From assembly GCF_902460415.1 (NCBI RefSeq), contig NZ_CABPTY010000001.1, positions 525,007-589,006 of the forward strand: a DNA stretch of 64,000 bases, in the 5' to 3' direction. A program made the position numbers and the translations under genes. The stretch comes from Campylobacter_A concisus_Y. Lineage in GTDB: Bacteria; Campylobacterota; Campylobacteria; Campylobacterales; Campylobacteraceae. Below the pieces are notes generated by a model. It worked only from the letters and a program-made list of their open reading frames with translations, did no database searches and was not told the DNA's origin. Of this stretch, positions 17,718 through 25,077 are shown piece after piece; positions within the stretch are counted from its first letter, which is position 1, and every line of letters begins with the position of its first letter.

Positions 17718-18229
17718 CTTGCCTGCTCATTTTTCTTGAGCAAAATTTCTCTTAGCTCTTCAAATTTTTGGTGTATTTGCTCGTCTTTTGCTAAATTTTT
17801 AAACTCACCCTTGCTTGCTGGTATTATGAAATTTGACCTTTGCGTAGGTTGTGGTGTGAAAAATTTTAAAAACTTGCTCACGACAAATCTTATATTTTCT
17901 TCTTTCTTATTTTTTGTATAGTTGATTTCGTTAATAGGTTTTGGAGTAAGAATGCTGTTAAAAACGCTATTTTTATTAAATTTGCAAAAGGTTTTTAATA
18001 ACCTTTTTATATCATTTATACTACTATCACGCCTAAGCTCCAAAAGCCCAGTGGGATGAGTAAGAACAAAGGTCAAAACACCTTCTCTAACGTAGCAAAA
18101 AGCTATATAAAATCGTTTTGCTTTCCCCATAAGCTCTAAAAGCTGTTGGCACTCATTTGCCATGCTTAATTTTTCTTTATACAAAGGATTTTCGTGAATA
18201 GTATTTATCAAAAATTTAGCGTTTTTCAT
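17711..18229 (-). CDS. Hypothetical protein, possibly DUF721/DciA-like
   Basis: The 172-aa product opens the minus-strand uvrC operon and overlaps uvrC by 7 nt. The central stretch V-R-E-G-V-L-T-F-V-L-T-H-P-T-G-L-L-E-L-R (about residues 48-67), followed by an amphipathic helix, resembles the DUF721 core (g-x-L-x-V-x-V-x-x-p-x-x-x-x-E-L). This family includes the replicative-helicase loader DciA. The C-terminal half is lysine-rich with a predicted helix and no signal peptide. The homology is suggestive only. Its start codon at 18229 lies inside the divergent lipoprotein gene (18194-18361), giving a 36-nt antisense overlap of the two 5' ends. Confidence 0.5.
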   Translation of the reverse strand: MKNAKFLINTIHENPLYKEKLSMANECQQLLELMGKAKRFYIAFCYVREGVLTFVLTHPTGLLELRRDSSINDIKRLLKTFCKFNKNSVFNSILTPKPINEINYTKNKKEENIRFVVSKFLKFFTPQPTQRSNFIIPASKGEFKNLAKDEQIHQKFEELREILLKKNEQARC

Positions 18230-18361
18230 GGGCTTATCTTATCATTTTTTATTTTAATTTTTACTCTTTTTGCATTTAGCGGTTGTGGTTACAAAGATGA
18301 TCCATTTTATGGAAATGCCCCCGTAAAAGAAAAGAAAACTGACAAGATAAACAAAATCTAG
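18194..18361 (+). CDS. Small 55-aa lipoprotein, LptM-like candidate
   Basis: A GTG start at 18194, preceded by AAAGGAT at a proper distance, opens a 55-codon frame. The product has a basic start, a hydrophobic signal helix (about residues 12-30) and a lipobox-like A-F-S-G-C followed by G-Y-K-D-D-P-F-Y-G-N-A-P and a Lys-rich tail. The arrangement of a lipidated Cys followed by G-x-K-x-x-P-x-Y resembles the short LptM/YifL lipoproteins (G-C-G-x-K-G-P-L-Y), which assist LptD maturation in the outer membrane. The lipobox has Phe/Ser where Leu/Ala are most usual. It is divergent from the uvrC operon, with 5' ends overlapping by 36 nt. Lipoprotein nature is well supported; the LptM identity is inferred from the motif only. 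Confidence 0.65.
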   Translation: MNSIYQKFSVFHGLILSFFILIFTLFAFSGCGYKDDPFYGNAPVKEKKTDKINKI

Positions 18362-18476
18362 TAAAATTTTCGTATTTAAATAAAAATGTAATATAAGCTT
18401 AATAATTTTAACTAACCTAATTTTTAGGCTCATTTAAGTAATATACCAAGATTTTTTATTCTACAAGGAGAGTATA

Positions 18477-19865
18477 ATGAGGTTTTTTGGACTTCTAGGC
18501 TTGTTTTTCGCGATGGCTTTTGGTGCTGATGGAGAAACCGCAGCTATTGACTTAACTACTACATGGGCAGGAATTTTATCGCTTATCATTTTTGTTGTTG
18601 GATATTTTTTCATAGCAGCAGAAGAAAATTTCCATATCGACAAAGCAAAACCTGCTATTTTTATCGGTACATTTATGTTCCTGCTTATCGGTGTTTATAT
18701 GCTTATAAATGGCATGGATGTGCATTCGCTTGAACATGAGGTAAATCACCTGATTTTAGAGATCGCTCAGATCGTATTTTTCTTGATGGTGGCGATGACT
18801 TTTATCGAAGCACTTATCGAAAGAGACGTATTTAATGCACTTAAATATAATCTAGTATCAAAAGGCTATACTTATAGAAAGCTATTTTGGCTAACTGGTA
18901 TTTTGGCATTTTTCATAAGCCCAGTAGCTGATAACCTGACAACAGCGCTTATACTTTCAACCGTTCTTCTAACGATAGATAGAAATAATACAAATTTCCT
19001 AGTAGCTGGCGCAATAAACATCGTCGTAGCAGCAAACGCAGGTGGAGCATGGAGTCCATTTGGCGATATCACTACGCTTATGGCTTGGGCTGCTGGGAAA
19101 GCACCATTTGTCGACTTTTTCGCACTTTTTCCAGCATCTATCGCAGGTTGGTTTGTAACGGCATTTTTACTTTCTCGCGTGGTGCCAAGTACTGCACCAC
19201 ATTTTGATGTGGCAAACGAGCCAAAAGTGGTTATGAAAAAAGGCGGTAAAGCGGTTATTTTTATAGGTGCATTTACTATCTTTTGTGCAGTTATGATGCA
19301 TCAGCTTTTCCACTTGCCAGCGATGTGGGGAATGATGTTTGGTTTCTCACTACTTAGTCTTTATACTTACTATTTCAAAAAAGCTCATAAAAATGAAGAG
19401 CCAATGCATGTATTTCACTATATGTCAAAGATCGAAAACAACACACTATTTTTCTTCTTCGGAATTTTAGCTGCAGTTGGCGCTCTTCATTTTGCTGGAT
19501 TTTTAAATTACGCTGTATCACTTTATGATAAATTTGGCTCAACTGCTGTAAATATCGGCGTTGGTTTCCTTTCAGCGATCGTTGATAACGTTCCAGTTAT
19601 GTCAGCTGTTTTAAAAGCAAATCCAGCAATGGGAGCTGATGCAGGTGAGGCAATGAGTCAGTGGCTACTAGTGACACTAACTGCTGGTATCGGCGGTTCG
19701 ATGATCAGCTTTGGTTCAGCAGCTGGTGTTGGAGTAATGGGTAAATTAAAAGGAATTTATACCTTTGGTGCACATATGAAATACGCTTGGATGGTGGTTC
19801 TAGGATATATCGTATCGATCATTGTTTGGTATGTGCAGTTTGAAATTTTTCATATCTATTTTTAA
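18477..19865 (+). CDS. nhaD: Sodium:proton antiporter NhaD
   Basis: This 462-aa inner-membrane transporter of the NhaD/ion-transporter superfamily exchanges Na+ or Li+ for H+. It has a cleavable-signal-like N terminus (L-L-G-L-F-F-A-M-A-F-G-A) and 11 to 12 further hydrophobic segments. Two inverted pore motifs are visible: S-P-V-A-D-N-L-T-T-A-L near residue 140, and A-I-V-D-N-V-P-V-M near residue 363, both with the Asp-Asn pair expected for ion binding. A-N-A-G-G-A-W-S-P-F-G-D lies near residue 180. AAGGAG precedes the ATG. It is followed after 10 nt by guaA. Confidence 0.9.
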   Translation: MRFFGLLGLFFAMAFGADGETAAIDLTTTWAGILSLIIFVVGYFFIAAEENFHIDKAKPAIFIGTFMFLLIGVYMLINGMDVHSLEHEVNHLILEIAQIVFFLMVAMTFIEALIERDVFNALKYNLVSKGYTYRKLFWLTGILAFFISPVADNLTTALILSTVLLTIDRNNTNFLVAGAINIVVAANAGGAWSPFGDITTLMAWAAGKAPFVDFFALFPASIAGWFVTAFLLSRVVPSTAPHFDVANEPKVVMKKGGKAVIFIGAFTIFCAVMMHQLFHLPAMWGMMFGFSLLSLYTYYFKKAHKNEEPMHVFHYMSKIENNTLFFFFGILAAVGALHFAGFLNYAVSLYDKFGSTAVNIGVGFLSAIVDNVPVMSAVLKANPAMGADAGEAMSQWLLVTLTAGIGGSMISFGSAAGVGVMGKLKGIYTFGAHMKYAWMVVLGYIVSIIVWYVQFEIFHIYF

Positions 19866-19875
19866 AAGGTTATAA

Positions 19876-21408
19876 ATGAACAATACGATTATAGTTTTGG
19901 ATTTTGGTTCGCAATACACTCAGCTAATAGCCAGAAGGCTAAGAGAAGAGGGCGTCTACACTGAAATTTTGCCATTTAATGCAAAGCTTAGTGAGATAAA
20001 GGCGAAAGAGCCAAAAGGTATCATTTTAAGTGGCGGTCCAGCTAGCGTTTATGCTAAAGATGCTTATTTTTGCGATAACGGCGTCTTTGAGTTAAATATC
20101 CCTATACTTGGCGTTTGCTACGGCATGCAGCTACTTGCTCACACACATGGGGCTGAGGTTTTAGCGGCTGATCAAAAAGAGTATGGTAAGGCTGAGCTTA
20201 GCGTTATTAAAGAGCATGAGCTATTTAAAGATACACCTTCAAAACAAATCGTATGGATGAGTCATAGTGACTATGTAAAGGACTTGCCAGAGGGCTTTGA
20301 GGTGATCGCTGTTAGTGAGAATTCGCCTTATTGTGCTTTTGGTGATGATAAACGAAAATTTTATGCGATCCAGTTTCATGCAGAGGTGCAGCACAGCGAA
20401 TACGGCACGCAAATTCTAAAGAATTTCGCTAAATATATCTGCGGCTGCGAGAGTACATGGAATATGGGAAGCTTCGCTAAAAATAAGATAGAAGAGATAA
20501 GAAAAATAGTAGGCACCCACAAGGTACTTTGTGCAGTTAGCGGTGGTGTGGACAGCTCCGTGACTGCGGCGCTTTTAGCAGCTGCTGTGCCTGAAAATTT
20601 GATCCTTGTCTTTGTTGATAACGGACTTCTTAGAACAAACGAAAAAGAGCAAGTCGAAGCTACATTTAGAACAAAGCTTGGTGTTGAGCTAGTTAGCATA
20701 GACGCGAGTGAGACCTTCCTTGGCCGCTTAGCTGGTATAGTAGATCCTGAGAAAAAACGCAAGATCATAGGTGAAACCTTTATAGAAATTTTTGAGCAAG
20801 AGGCTAAGAAGCATGGTGATGTGAAATTTCTAGCTCAAGGCACTCTTTATACTGATATCATCGAAAGCTCAGTAGTTGGCTCAAGTAAGACGATAAAGAG
20901 CCACCACAATGTTGGGGGTTTGCCTGATTGGATGACATTTGAGCTAATAGAGCCGCTAAGAGAAATTTTTAAAGACGAGGTTAGAAAGCTAGGTCTTGAG
21001 CTTGGACTAAGCCGTGATTTAGTATTCCGCCATCCTTTCCCAGGACCGGGCCTTGCTATTCGCATCATGGGTGAAGTAAATAAACCAAGCCTAGAACTAC
21101 TTCGCAAAGCCGATGTGATCTTGCGTGATGAGCTAAAAAGTACTGGCTGGTATAACAAAACTTGGCAGGCGTTCTGCGTGCTTTTAAATGTAAATTCTGT
21201 TGGCGTTATGGGTGATAACCGCACTTATGAAAACGCTGTTTGCGTGCGTGTGGTTGATGCGAGCGATGGTATGACTGCTAGCTTTTCAAGGCTCCCTTAT
21301 GATCTACTTGAAAATGTAAGCCGCCGCATTATAAACGAGGTGAATGGCATAAACCGCGTAGTTTACGATATCTCAAGCAAGCCACCTGCAACTATCGAGT
21401 GGGAATAG
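19876..21408 (+). CDS. guaA: GMP synthase (glutamine-hydrolysing)
   Basis: GuaA aminates XMP to GMP using glutamine and ATP. The 510-aa protein has an N-terminal class I glutamine amidotransferase (nucleophile in G-V-C-Y-G-M-Q near residue 80; catalytic F-H-A-E near residue 167). The ATP pyrophosphatase domain has the P-loop A-V-S-G-G-V-D-S-S near residue 220. The C-terminal dimerisation domain contains H-P-F-P-G-P-G-L-A-I-R and ends in the typical P-P-A-T-I-E-W-E. A hairpin with a weak T tract follows at 21417-21444. Confidence 0.97.
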   Translation: MNNTIIVLDFGSQYTQLIARRLREEGVYTEILPFNAKLSEIKAKEPKGIILSGGPASVYAKDAYFCDNGVFELNIPILGVCYGMQLLAHTHGAEVLAADQKEYGKAELSVIKEHELFKDTPSKQIVWMSHSDYVKDLPEGFEVIAVSENSPYCAFGDDKRKFYAIQFHAEVQHSEYGTQILKNFAKYICGCESTWNMGSFAKNKIEEIRKIVGTHKVLCAVSGGVDSSVTAALLAAAVPENLILVFVDNGLLRTNEKEQVEATFRTKLGVELVSIDASETFLGRLAGIVDPEKKRKIIGETFIEIFEQEAKKHGDVKFLAQGTLYTDIIESSVVGSSKTIKSHHNVGGLPDWMTFELIEPLREIFKDEVRKLGLELGLSRDLVFRHPFPGPGLAIRIMGEVNKPSLELLRKADVILRDELKSTGWYNKTWQAFCVLLNVNSVGVMGDNRTYENAVCVRVVDASDGMTASFSRLPYDLLENVSRRIINEVNGINRVVYDISSKPPATIEWE

Positions 21409-21416
21409 TGCATATT

Positions 21417-21444
21417 AAGCAATCTATAGTTTTATAGGTTGCTT
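21417..21444 (+). terminator. Hairpin after guaA, probable terminator
   Basis: AAGCAATCTATA (21417-21428) pairs over 12 bp, with one G-T wobble, with TATAGGTTGCTT (21433-21444) around a 4-nt loop. The following TTCTTGCTGG is only weakly T-rich, so termination may be leaky into the HNH gene. Confidence 0.5.
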
Positions 21445-21465
21445 CTTGCTGGTTTAGTGGTAGTT

Positions 21466-22206
21466 ATGGTTATGAAAGAAAATAGTAAAATTTTATCCAT
21501 AATAGCCTATTACTTGTCTGAATATGACTCACGAGCAATTAATGATTTGGGGTTTAAGAGTGCAACTCAGGCTTTTGAAGAAATTTCTTTACTTTTTGGT
21601 AGAAATAAAAATTATATAAAATTAAGAAGAGATGAATTTGATGCTTTGCCTGATAGTTCAAGTCACCGTAGGGGTTGGAAAAATAGACCACCTGCCAAAG
21701 AAGTTATTAATATCGCAGAGTATTTAAAGGGATTTTCATATACTGAATTAACTCAACTTGTAAAATCTTTTTTAAAATATGAAACAAATTTAGAAACAGT
21801 CGTTGTAGAACAATGTGATGTTTTATGCGATTCTGAAACCGATGTAGAAAATATTATAAATTTTAAAGATAATGCTTCTGTAATTAAGCTAAAAGAAGGA
21901 CTGACGGCTGTAAGGTTTTATAATTGGAATATAATAACCAGCCTAAAACTTTTATATAAAGGTAAATGCCAGATTTGCAATAAGGTACCATCTGATTTAA
22001 TTGACATTTCCGAAGCTCATCATATAGAATATTTCTCTATAACACAAAATAATGATGCAAATAATATAATAATTCTATGCCCAAATCATCACAGATTAAT
22101 ACACAGATTGAATCCAAAATTTGATTATGAAACTTTAAGTTTTTTGTTTCCAAATGGAGCAGTAGAGAGTGTTGCAATAGATTTTCACTTGGGTCATTTG
22201 AAGTGA
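21466..22206 (+). CDS. Orphan HNH endonuclease-like protein
   Basis: The C-terminal part (about residues 160-225) is an HNH nuclease with zinc ligands C-Q-I-C (168/171) and C-P-N-H-H (205). The A-H-H-I catalytic His pair lies near 185, with N-N-I-I-I-L-C and a closing H-R-L-I-H. The N-terminal 90 residues (L-S-E-Y-D-x-R-A-I-x-D-L-G-F, then N-Y-I-K-L-R-R-D-E-F-D-A-L and R-R-G-W-K-N-R-P) form a module I recall from the front of several restriction or defence-type nucleases; that link is from memory. ATG at 21466 or 21472 is the likely start. An in-frame TTG at 21439 falls within the guaA terminator hairpin. There is no cognate methyltransferase or other defence gene. Its AT-richer composition and unclear ribosome-binding site suggest an acquired gene. 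Confidence 0.65.
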   Translation: MVMKENSKILSIIAYYLSEYDSRAINDLGFKSATQAFEEISLLFGRNKNYIKLRRDEFDALPDSSSHRRGWKNRPPAKEVINIAEYLKGFSYTELTQLVKSFLKYETNLETVVVEQCDVLCDSETDVENIINFKDNASVIKLKEGLTAVRFYNWNIITSLKLLYKGKCQICNKVPSDLIDISEAHHIEYFSITQNNDANNIIILCPNHHRLIHRLNPKFDYETLSFLFPNGAVESVAIDFHLGHLK

Positions 22207-22227
22207 GGATTTAATTTTGACAAAAAT

Positions 22228-22242
22228 AGATAATCCTTATCA
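22228..22242 (+). promoter_or_regulatory. Candidate Fur box upstream of the cupin gene
   Basis: AGATAATCCTTATCA matches the 7-1-7 Fur pattern TGATAAT-N-ATTATCA at 12 of 14 positions and contains a perfect GATAA/TTATC inverted repeat. It lies 58 nt before the cupin start, just downstream of a TTGACA (22217-22222) and upstream of a TACAAT (22266-22271). A bound repressor would therefore interfere with the promoter. Confidence 0.45.
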
Positions 22243-22299
22243 ATAAATCATCCAAAAATTTTCACTACAATGACGTGTAAATTTACGAAAGGAAGAAAA

Positions 22300-22944
22300 A
22301 TGAGTAAAATTTACAATCTAAACACTGACACGAAAGTTGTTTCTAAAAGCGTCGTTAGCAAGAGAATTTTTGATTGCGAGAATGCTCATGTCGATGTATT
22401 TGCTTTTGATACGGGTGAGGAACTAGATCATGAGATGCTGTTTTGCGACAGCCTTGCATGGGTTGTAGAGGGCGGTGCTAGCCTATACTATGGCGAAAAG
22501 CAGATGCATATAGGCAATGAGCAAGCTTGCCTGATAGAGAAAAAAGTGTGGCGCAAGCTAGTTTTTAACGAACCAACGAAATATATTTCAATTGATTTTA
22601 AGGAGGATTTAATGATAGATCATTTACCTAAGGCAGCTATTTTTAGCTTAGTTGATGCAGTCGAATACGAAAAAGGCAAAATCGTGAGCAAAACGCTTGT
22701 AAAGAACGAAAACGGCTCAATGTCATTACTTAGTTTTGATACAGACCAAGAGCTCTCAACTCACGCAGCTCCAGGCGATGCACTGCTTATCGCACTTGAT
22801 GGCGAGATGAAGCTAACTATTGGTGATGAACATTTTGATATCAAAAAAGGTGATACCATCGTGCTTCCAGGCAAAATACCACACGGACTAAAGATAAAAG
22901 ATAAATTTAAAATGCTCTTAATCGTAACCAAAGACAAAATGTAA
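22300..22944 (+). CDS. Double-cupin domain protein
   Basis: The 214-aa product contains two tandem cupin barrels, roughly residues 30-95 and 125-205. The first has H-V-D-V-F-A-F-D-T-G-E-E-L-D-H-E, and the second has L-S-F-D-T-D-Q-E-L-S-T-H-A-A-P-G-D-A, both followed by the G-D-x-x-x-x-P-x-x-x-x-H strand in the second copy. ATG 22300 is chosen because GGAAG is well placed; an in-frame ATG at 22270 lacks a ribosome-binding site. Cupins of this kind are small metal-binding enzymes or regulators; the substrate is unknown. A Fur-box-like site upstream suggests iron control. A strong terminator follows. Confidence 0.8.
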   Translation: MSKIYNLNTDTKVVSKSVVSKRIFDCENAHVDVFAFDTGEELDHEMLFCDSLAWVVEGGASLYYGEKQMHIGNEQACLIEKKVWRKLVFNEPTKYISIDFKEDLMIDHLPKAAIFSLVDAVEYEKGKIVSKTLVKNENGSMSLLSFDTDQELSTHAAPGDALLIALDGEMKLTIGDEHFDIKKGDTIVLPGKIPHGLKIKDKFKMLLIVTKDKM

Positions 22945-22948
22945 TACT

Positions 22949-22975
22949 AAGCCCTATTTTTAGGGCTTCTTCTTT
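22949..22975 (+). terminator. Intrinsic terminator after the cupin gene
   Basis: AAGCCCTA (22949-22956) pairs perfectly with TAGGGCTT (22961-22968) around TTTT, followed by CTTCTTT. Confidence 0.85.
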
Positions 22976-23026
22976 ATAATAACAATAGTAAATTTATACT
23001 TAATAAAGCAAAAAGTAAAACCATAA

Positions 23027-23032
23027 TATAAT
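23027..23032 (+). promoter_or_regulatory. Consensus -10 box for the Bcr/CflA-hemD pair
   Basis: TATAAT at 23027-23032 lies 21 nt before the start codon and just downstream of the cupin terminator. Confidence 0.55.
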
Positions 23033-23053
23033 CGCTCCAAAAAAAGAAAAACT

Positions 23054-24214
23054 ATGAAAAAAGAAAATTCCAAACTATTTTTGTTGCTATTTTTAGGTGC
23101 TCTCTCTGCCTTTGGACCATTTGTTACAGACCTTTATTTGCCAGCACTTCCGGCTATTACTGAGTGGTTTAAAACAAGCGTTACAGCTACACAATTAACG
23201 ATCACGACATCGATGGCAGGCTTAGCCATAGGTCAGCTCATAGTTGGCCCAATAAGTGATAAATTTGGCCGAAAACTACCCCTTACCATCTCGCTCATCG
23301 TCTATACTATAAGCACTATTTTTATATTTTTTGCACAAAATATCCAGTTTTTTATCTTTATGCGAATTATTCAAGGGCTTGCAAGTGCCGGCAGCTTAGT
23401 CATCTCAAGAGCCGTTGTGAGCGACCTTTATAAGGGTCACGAGATGACTAAATTTTTTAGTCTTATGATGGTTGTAAATGGTCTAGCCCCGATACTTTCA
23501 CCAATTGGCGGTAGTTTGCTGCTTAAATTTACCGACTGGCGCGGCATCTTTATGGCGCTAACCATCATTGGTATTTTGCTTTTTATCGCAAATTTTTATT
23601 TCAAAGAGAGCTTGAGTCAGTCAAATCGCTTAAAAATGCCTTTGCTAGTGACTTATAGTGTTTTTGGCAAAATTTTAAGAAAGAAAAAATTTATGCTTTT
23701 CGTAAGCATTCAGACATTTGCGATGGGTGCAATGTTTGCCTATATAGCGTCATCTTCGTTTATTTTTCAAGAATTTTATTCTCTAAGTCCAGTAAGCTAT
23801 AGCTTTTGCTTTGCTTCAAATGGTTTAGGGCTTGTTATAGGAGCAAGGCTTGCTAGTCTTTTAAATGAGAGAAAAGCACTCAAAACTGGGCTTTTTGGCA
23901 CTTTGTTTGCTAGCATTTTTATTGCTTTCATGCTTTGTTTTAAATTTGAAGTGATCGGCGTCATCATCGCATTTTTCTTATTGCTTCTTTTTACAGGATT
24001 TGTCTTGCCAACTGCTTCATCGCTAGCTATGAACGAAGGCAGAGAATATGCTGGCTCAGCCTCAGCGATACTTGGATTTTGCCCATTTTTCTTAGGCGGC
24101 GTAGTCTCTCCGTTAGTTGGGCTTGGTGATATATTTTATTCGACTTCTATTGTTATTTTAGCCTGCACATTACTTGCTTTGATGTCTTTTTTAAGGTTAA
24201 AAAGAGTTGCGTAA
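23054..24214 (+). CDS. MFS drug exporter, Bcr/CflA family
   Basis: The 386-aa inner-membrane protein has about 12 hydrophobic segments. It opens with the Bcr/CflA signature T-D-L-Y-L-P-A-L-P (about residue 25), followed by the MFS motif A G-P-I-S-D-K-F-G-R-K between helices 2 and 3 and S-A-G-S-L-V-I-S-R-A-V-V-S-D near helix 4. Members pump out bicyclomycin, sulfonamides, chloramphenicol or cysteine; the substrate cannot be assigned here. It overlaps hemD by 8 nt, which looks like an accidental operon. Confidence 0.87.
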   Translation: MKKENSKLFLLLFLGALSAFGPFVTDLYLPALPAITEWFKTSVTATQLTITTSMAGLAIGQLIVGPISDKFGRKLPLTISLIVYTISTIFIFFAQNIQFFIFMRIIQGLASAGSLVISRAVVSDLYKGHEMTKFFSLMMVVNGLAPILSPIGGSLLLKFTDWRGIFMALTIIGILLFIANFYFKESLSQSNRLKMPLLVTYSVFGKILRKKKFMLFVSIQTFAMGAMFAYIASSSFIFQEFYSLSPVSYSFCFASNGLGLVIGARLASLLNERKALKTGLFGTLFASIFIAFMLCFKFEVIGVIIAFFLLLLFTGFVLPTASSLAMNEGREYAGSASAILGFCPFFLGGVVSPLVGLGDIFYSTSIVILACTLLALMSFLRLKRVA

Positions 24215-24845
24215 AATTTATCTTATTTCAAATACAAAAACGACTGATGAGAGCGTTATAAATTTAAGTGTTAGCAAGATCGAGTTTTTGAAATTTGAAC
24301 TAAATTTAAGTGACTATGACGTACTGGTAGCCACTTCTAAAAATGCTTTTAATGCATTAAAATTTAATGGCATTTCGCCTATAAATTTACCAGTCTTTGC
24401 CATCGCAAATAGTTGTGCGGCAGCCGCAAGAGAGTTTGGATTTAGTGAAATTTATACCGGAAAGAACGCTCACGGAGATGACTTTGCAAGAGAAATTTTG
24501 CCACTTTTAAAAGGTAAAAAGGTTCTTTATCTAAAGGGTAAAGATAGTGCTTCAAATTTCTTAGAAATTTTACAAGATGGCGGAGTAAATATAAAGGCGA
24601 TCATCACCTATGAAAATGTCTTAAATCATTGCAAAATGGAGCTAAAACCACCAAAAAATAGTATCTTGATCTTCGCTTCACCGCTAAATGTCAAAAATTT
24701 TCTTAGTAATTTTGGCTGGGATGAGAGCTATCAAGCAATAAGCATTGGAAAGGTCACTGCAAAAGAGCTAAAATTTACCGAGCCAATAGTGAGCCAAAGT
24801 CAAGATATAAACGCCTGTATCGCGCTTGCCAAAACATTACTTTAA
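24207..24845 (+). CDS. hemD: Uroporphyrinogen-III synthase
   Basis: HemD closes and inverts ring D of hydroxymethylbilane to give uroporphyrinogen III in haem synthesis. The 212-aa protein is poorly conserved, as usual for the family, but shows the two-lobed pattern: V-A-T-S-K-N-A-F-N-A-L (about residue 42), A-I-A-N-S-C-A-A-A-A near 65, L-Y-L-K-G-K near 110, and the C-terminal S-I-G-K-V-T-A-K-E-L motif near residue 180. It starts with TTG, overlapping the MFS gene. Other haem genes are not in the window. Confidence 0.8.
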   Translation: MRKIYLISNTKTTDESVINLSVSKIEFLKFELNLSDYDVLVATSKNAFNALKFNGISPINLPVFAIANSCAAAAREFGFSEIYTGKNAHGDDFAREILPLLKGKKVLYLKGKDSASNFLEILQDGGVNIKAIITYENVLNHCKMELKPPKNSILIFASPLNVKNFLSNFGWDESYQAISIGKVTAKELKFTEPIVSQSQDINACIALAKTLL

Positions 24846-24857
24846 GCAAAGAATTTA

Positions 24858-24863
24858 TATAAT
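24858..24863 (+). promoter_or_regulatory. -10 box of the 6S-like RNA
   Basis: TATAAT at 24858-24863 lies 7 nt before the G at 24870, which begins the closing helix of the predicted RNA. Confidence 0.6.
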
Positions 24864-24867
24864 TTTA

Positions 24868-25060
24868 TTGCCTGAGTGAAGCGAGTCAGCATTTTACGGG
24901 GTCCAACACTTTTTTGTTAGCGAAAAGGTATGGGTGCCTTGTGATGTGGCTTCGTTTGAGTCTGAAAAGGCGAGAAGTTGCAACCGTTTGGTATCCATCT
25001 ATTTGCAAGATTGGCTTTGTTTATGGGCCACTCTTCTATGCGACGCCCACTTGGGTTTTT
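24868..25060 (+). ncRNA. ssrS: 6S RNA candidate
   Basis: This non-coding gap between hemD and purD is visibly richer in G and C than other gaps. It folds by eye into one long, interrupted hairpin of about 190 nt, the shape of 6S RNA, which mimics an open promoter and sequesters sigma-70 RNA polymerase. The closing helix pairs GCCTGAGTG (24870-24878) with CACTTGGGT (25048-25056). Inner helices include GCG/CGC, GCA/TGC, GGTCC with GGGCC, and the apical arm ATGGGTGCC with GGTATCCAT. A large unpaired zone lies between the basal and apical arms, as expected for the central bubble. A T run follows the 3' end, and a perfect -10 box precedes the 5' end. I recall 6S RNA being placed beside purD in related species. 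No primary-sequence signature can prove it. Confidence 0.65.
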
Positions 25061-25077
25061 AAATTTACGGAGATGAA

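Noticed and set aside
21439..21465. Upstream TTG start for the HNH gene
   Set aside because: It lies within the 3' arm of the guaA hairpin and has no ribosome-binding site; ATG 21466 or 21472 is more plausible.
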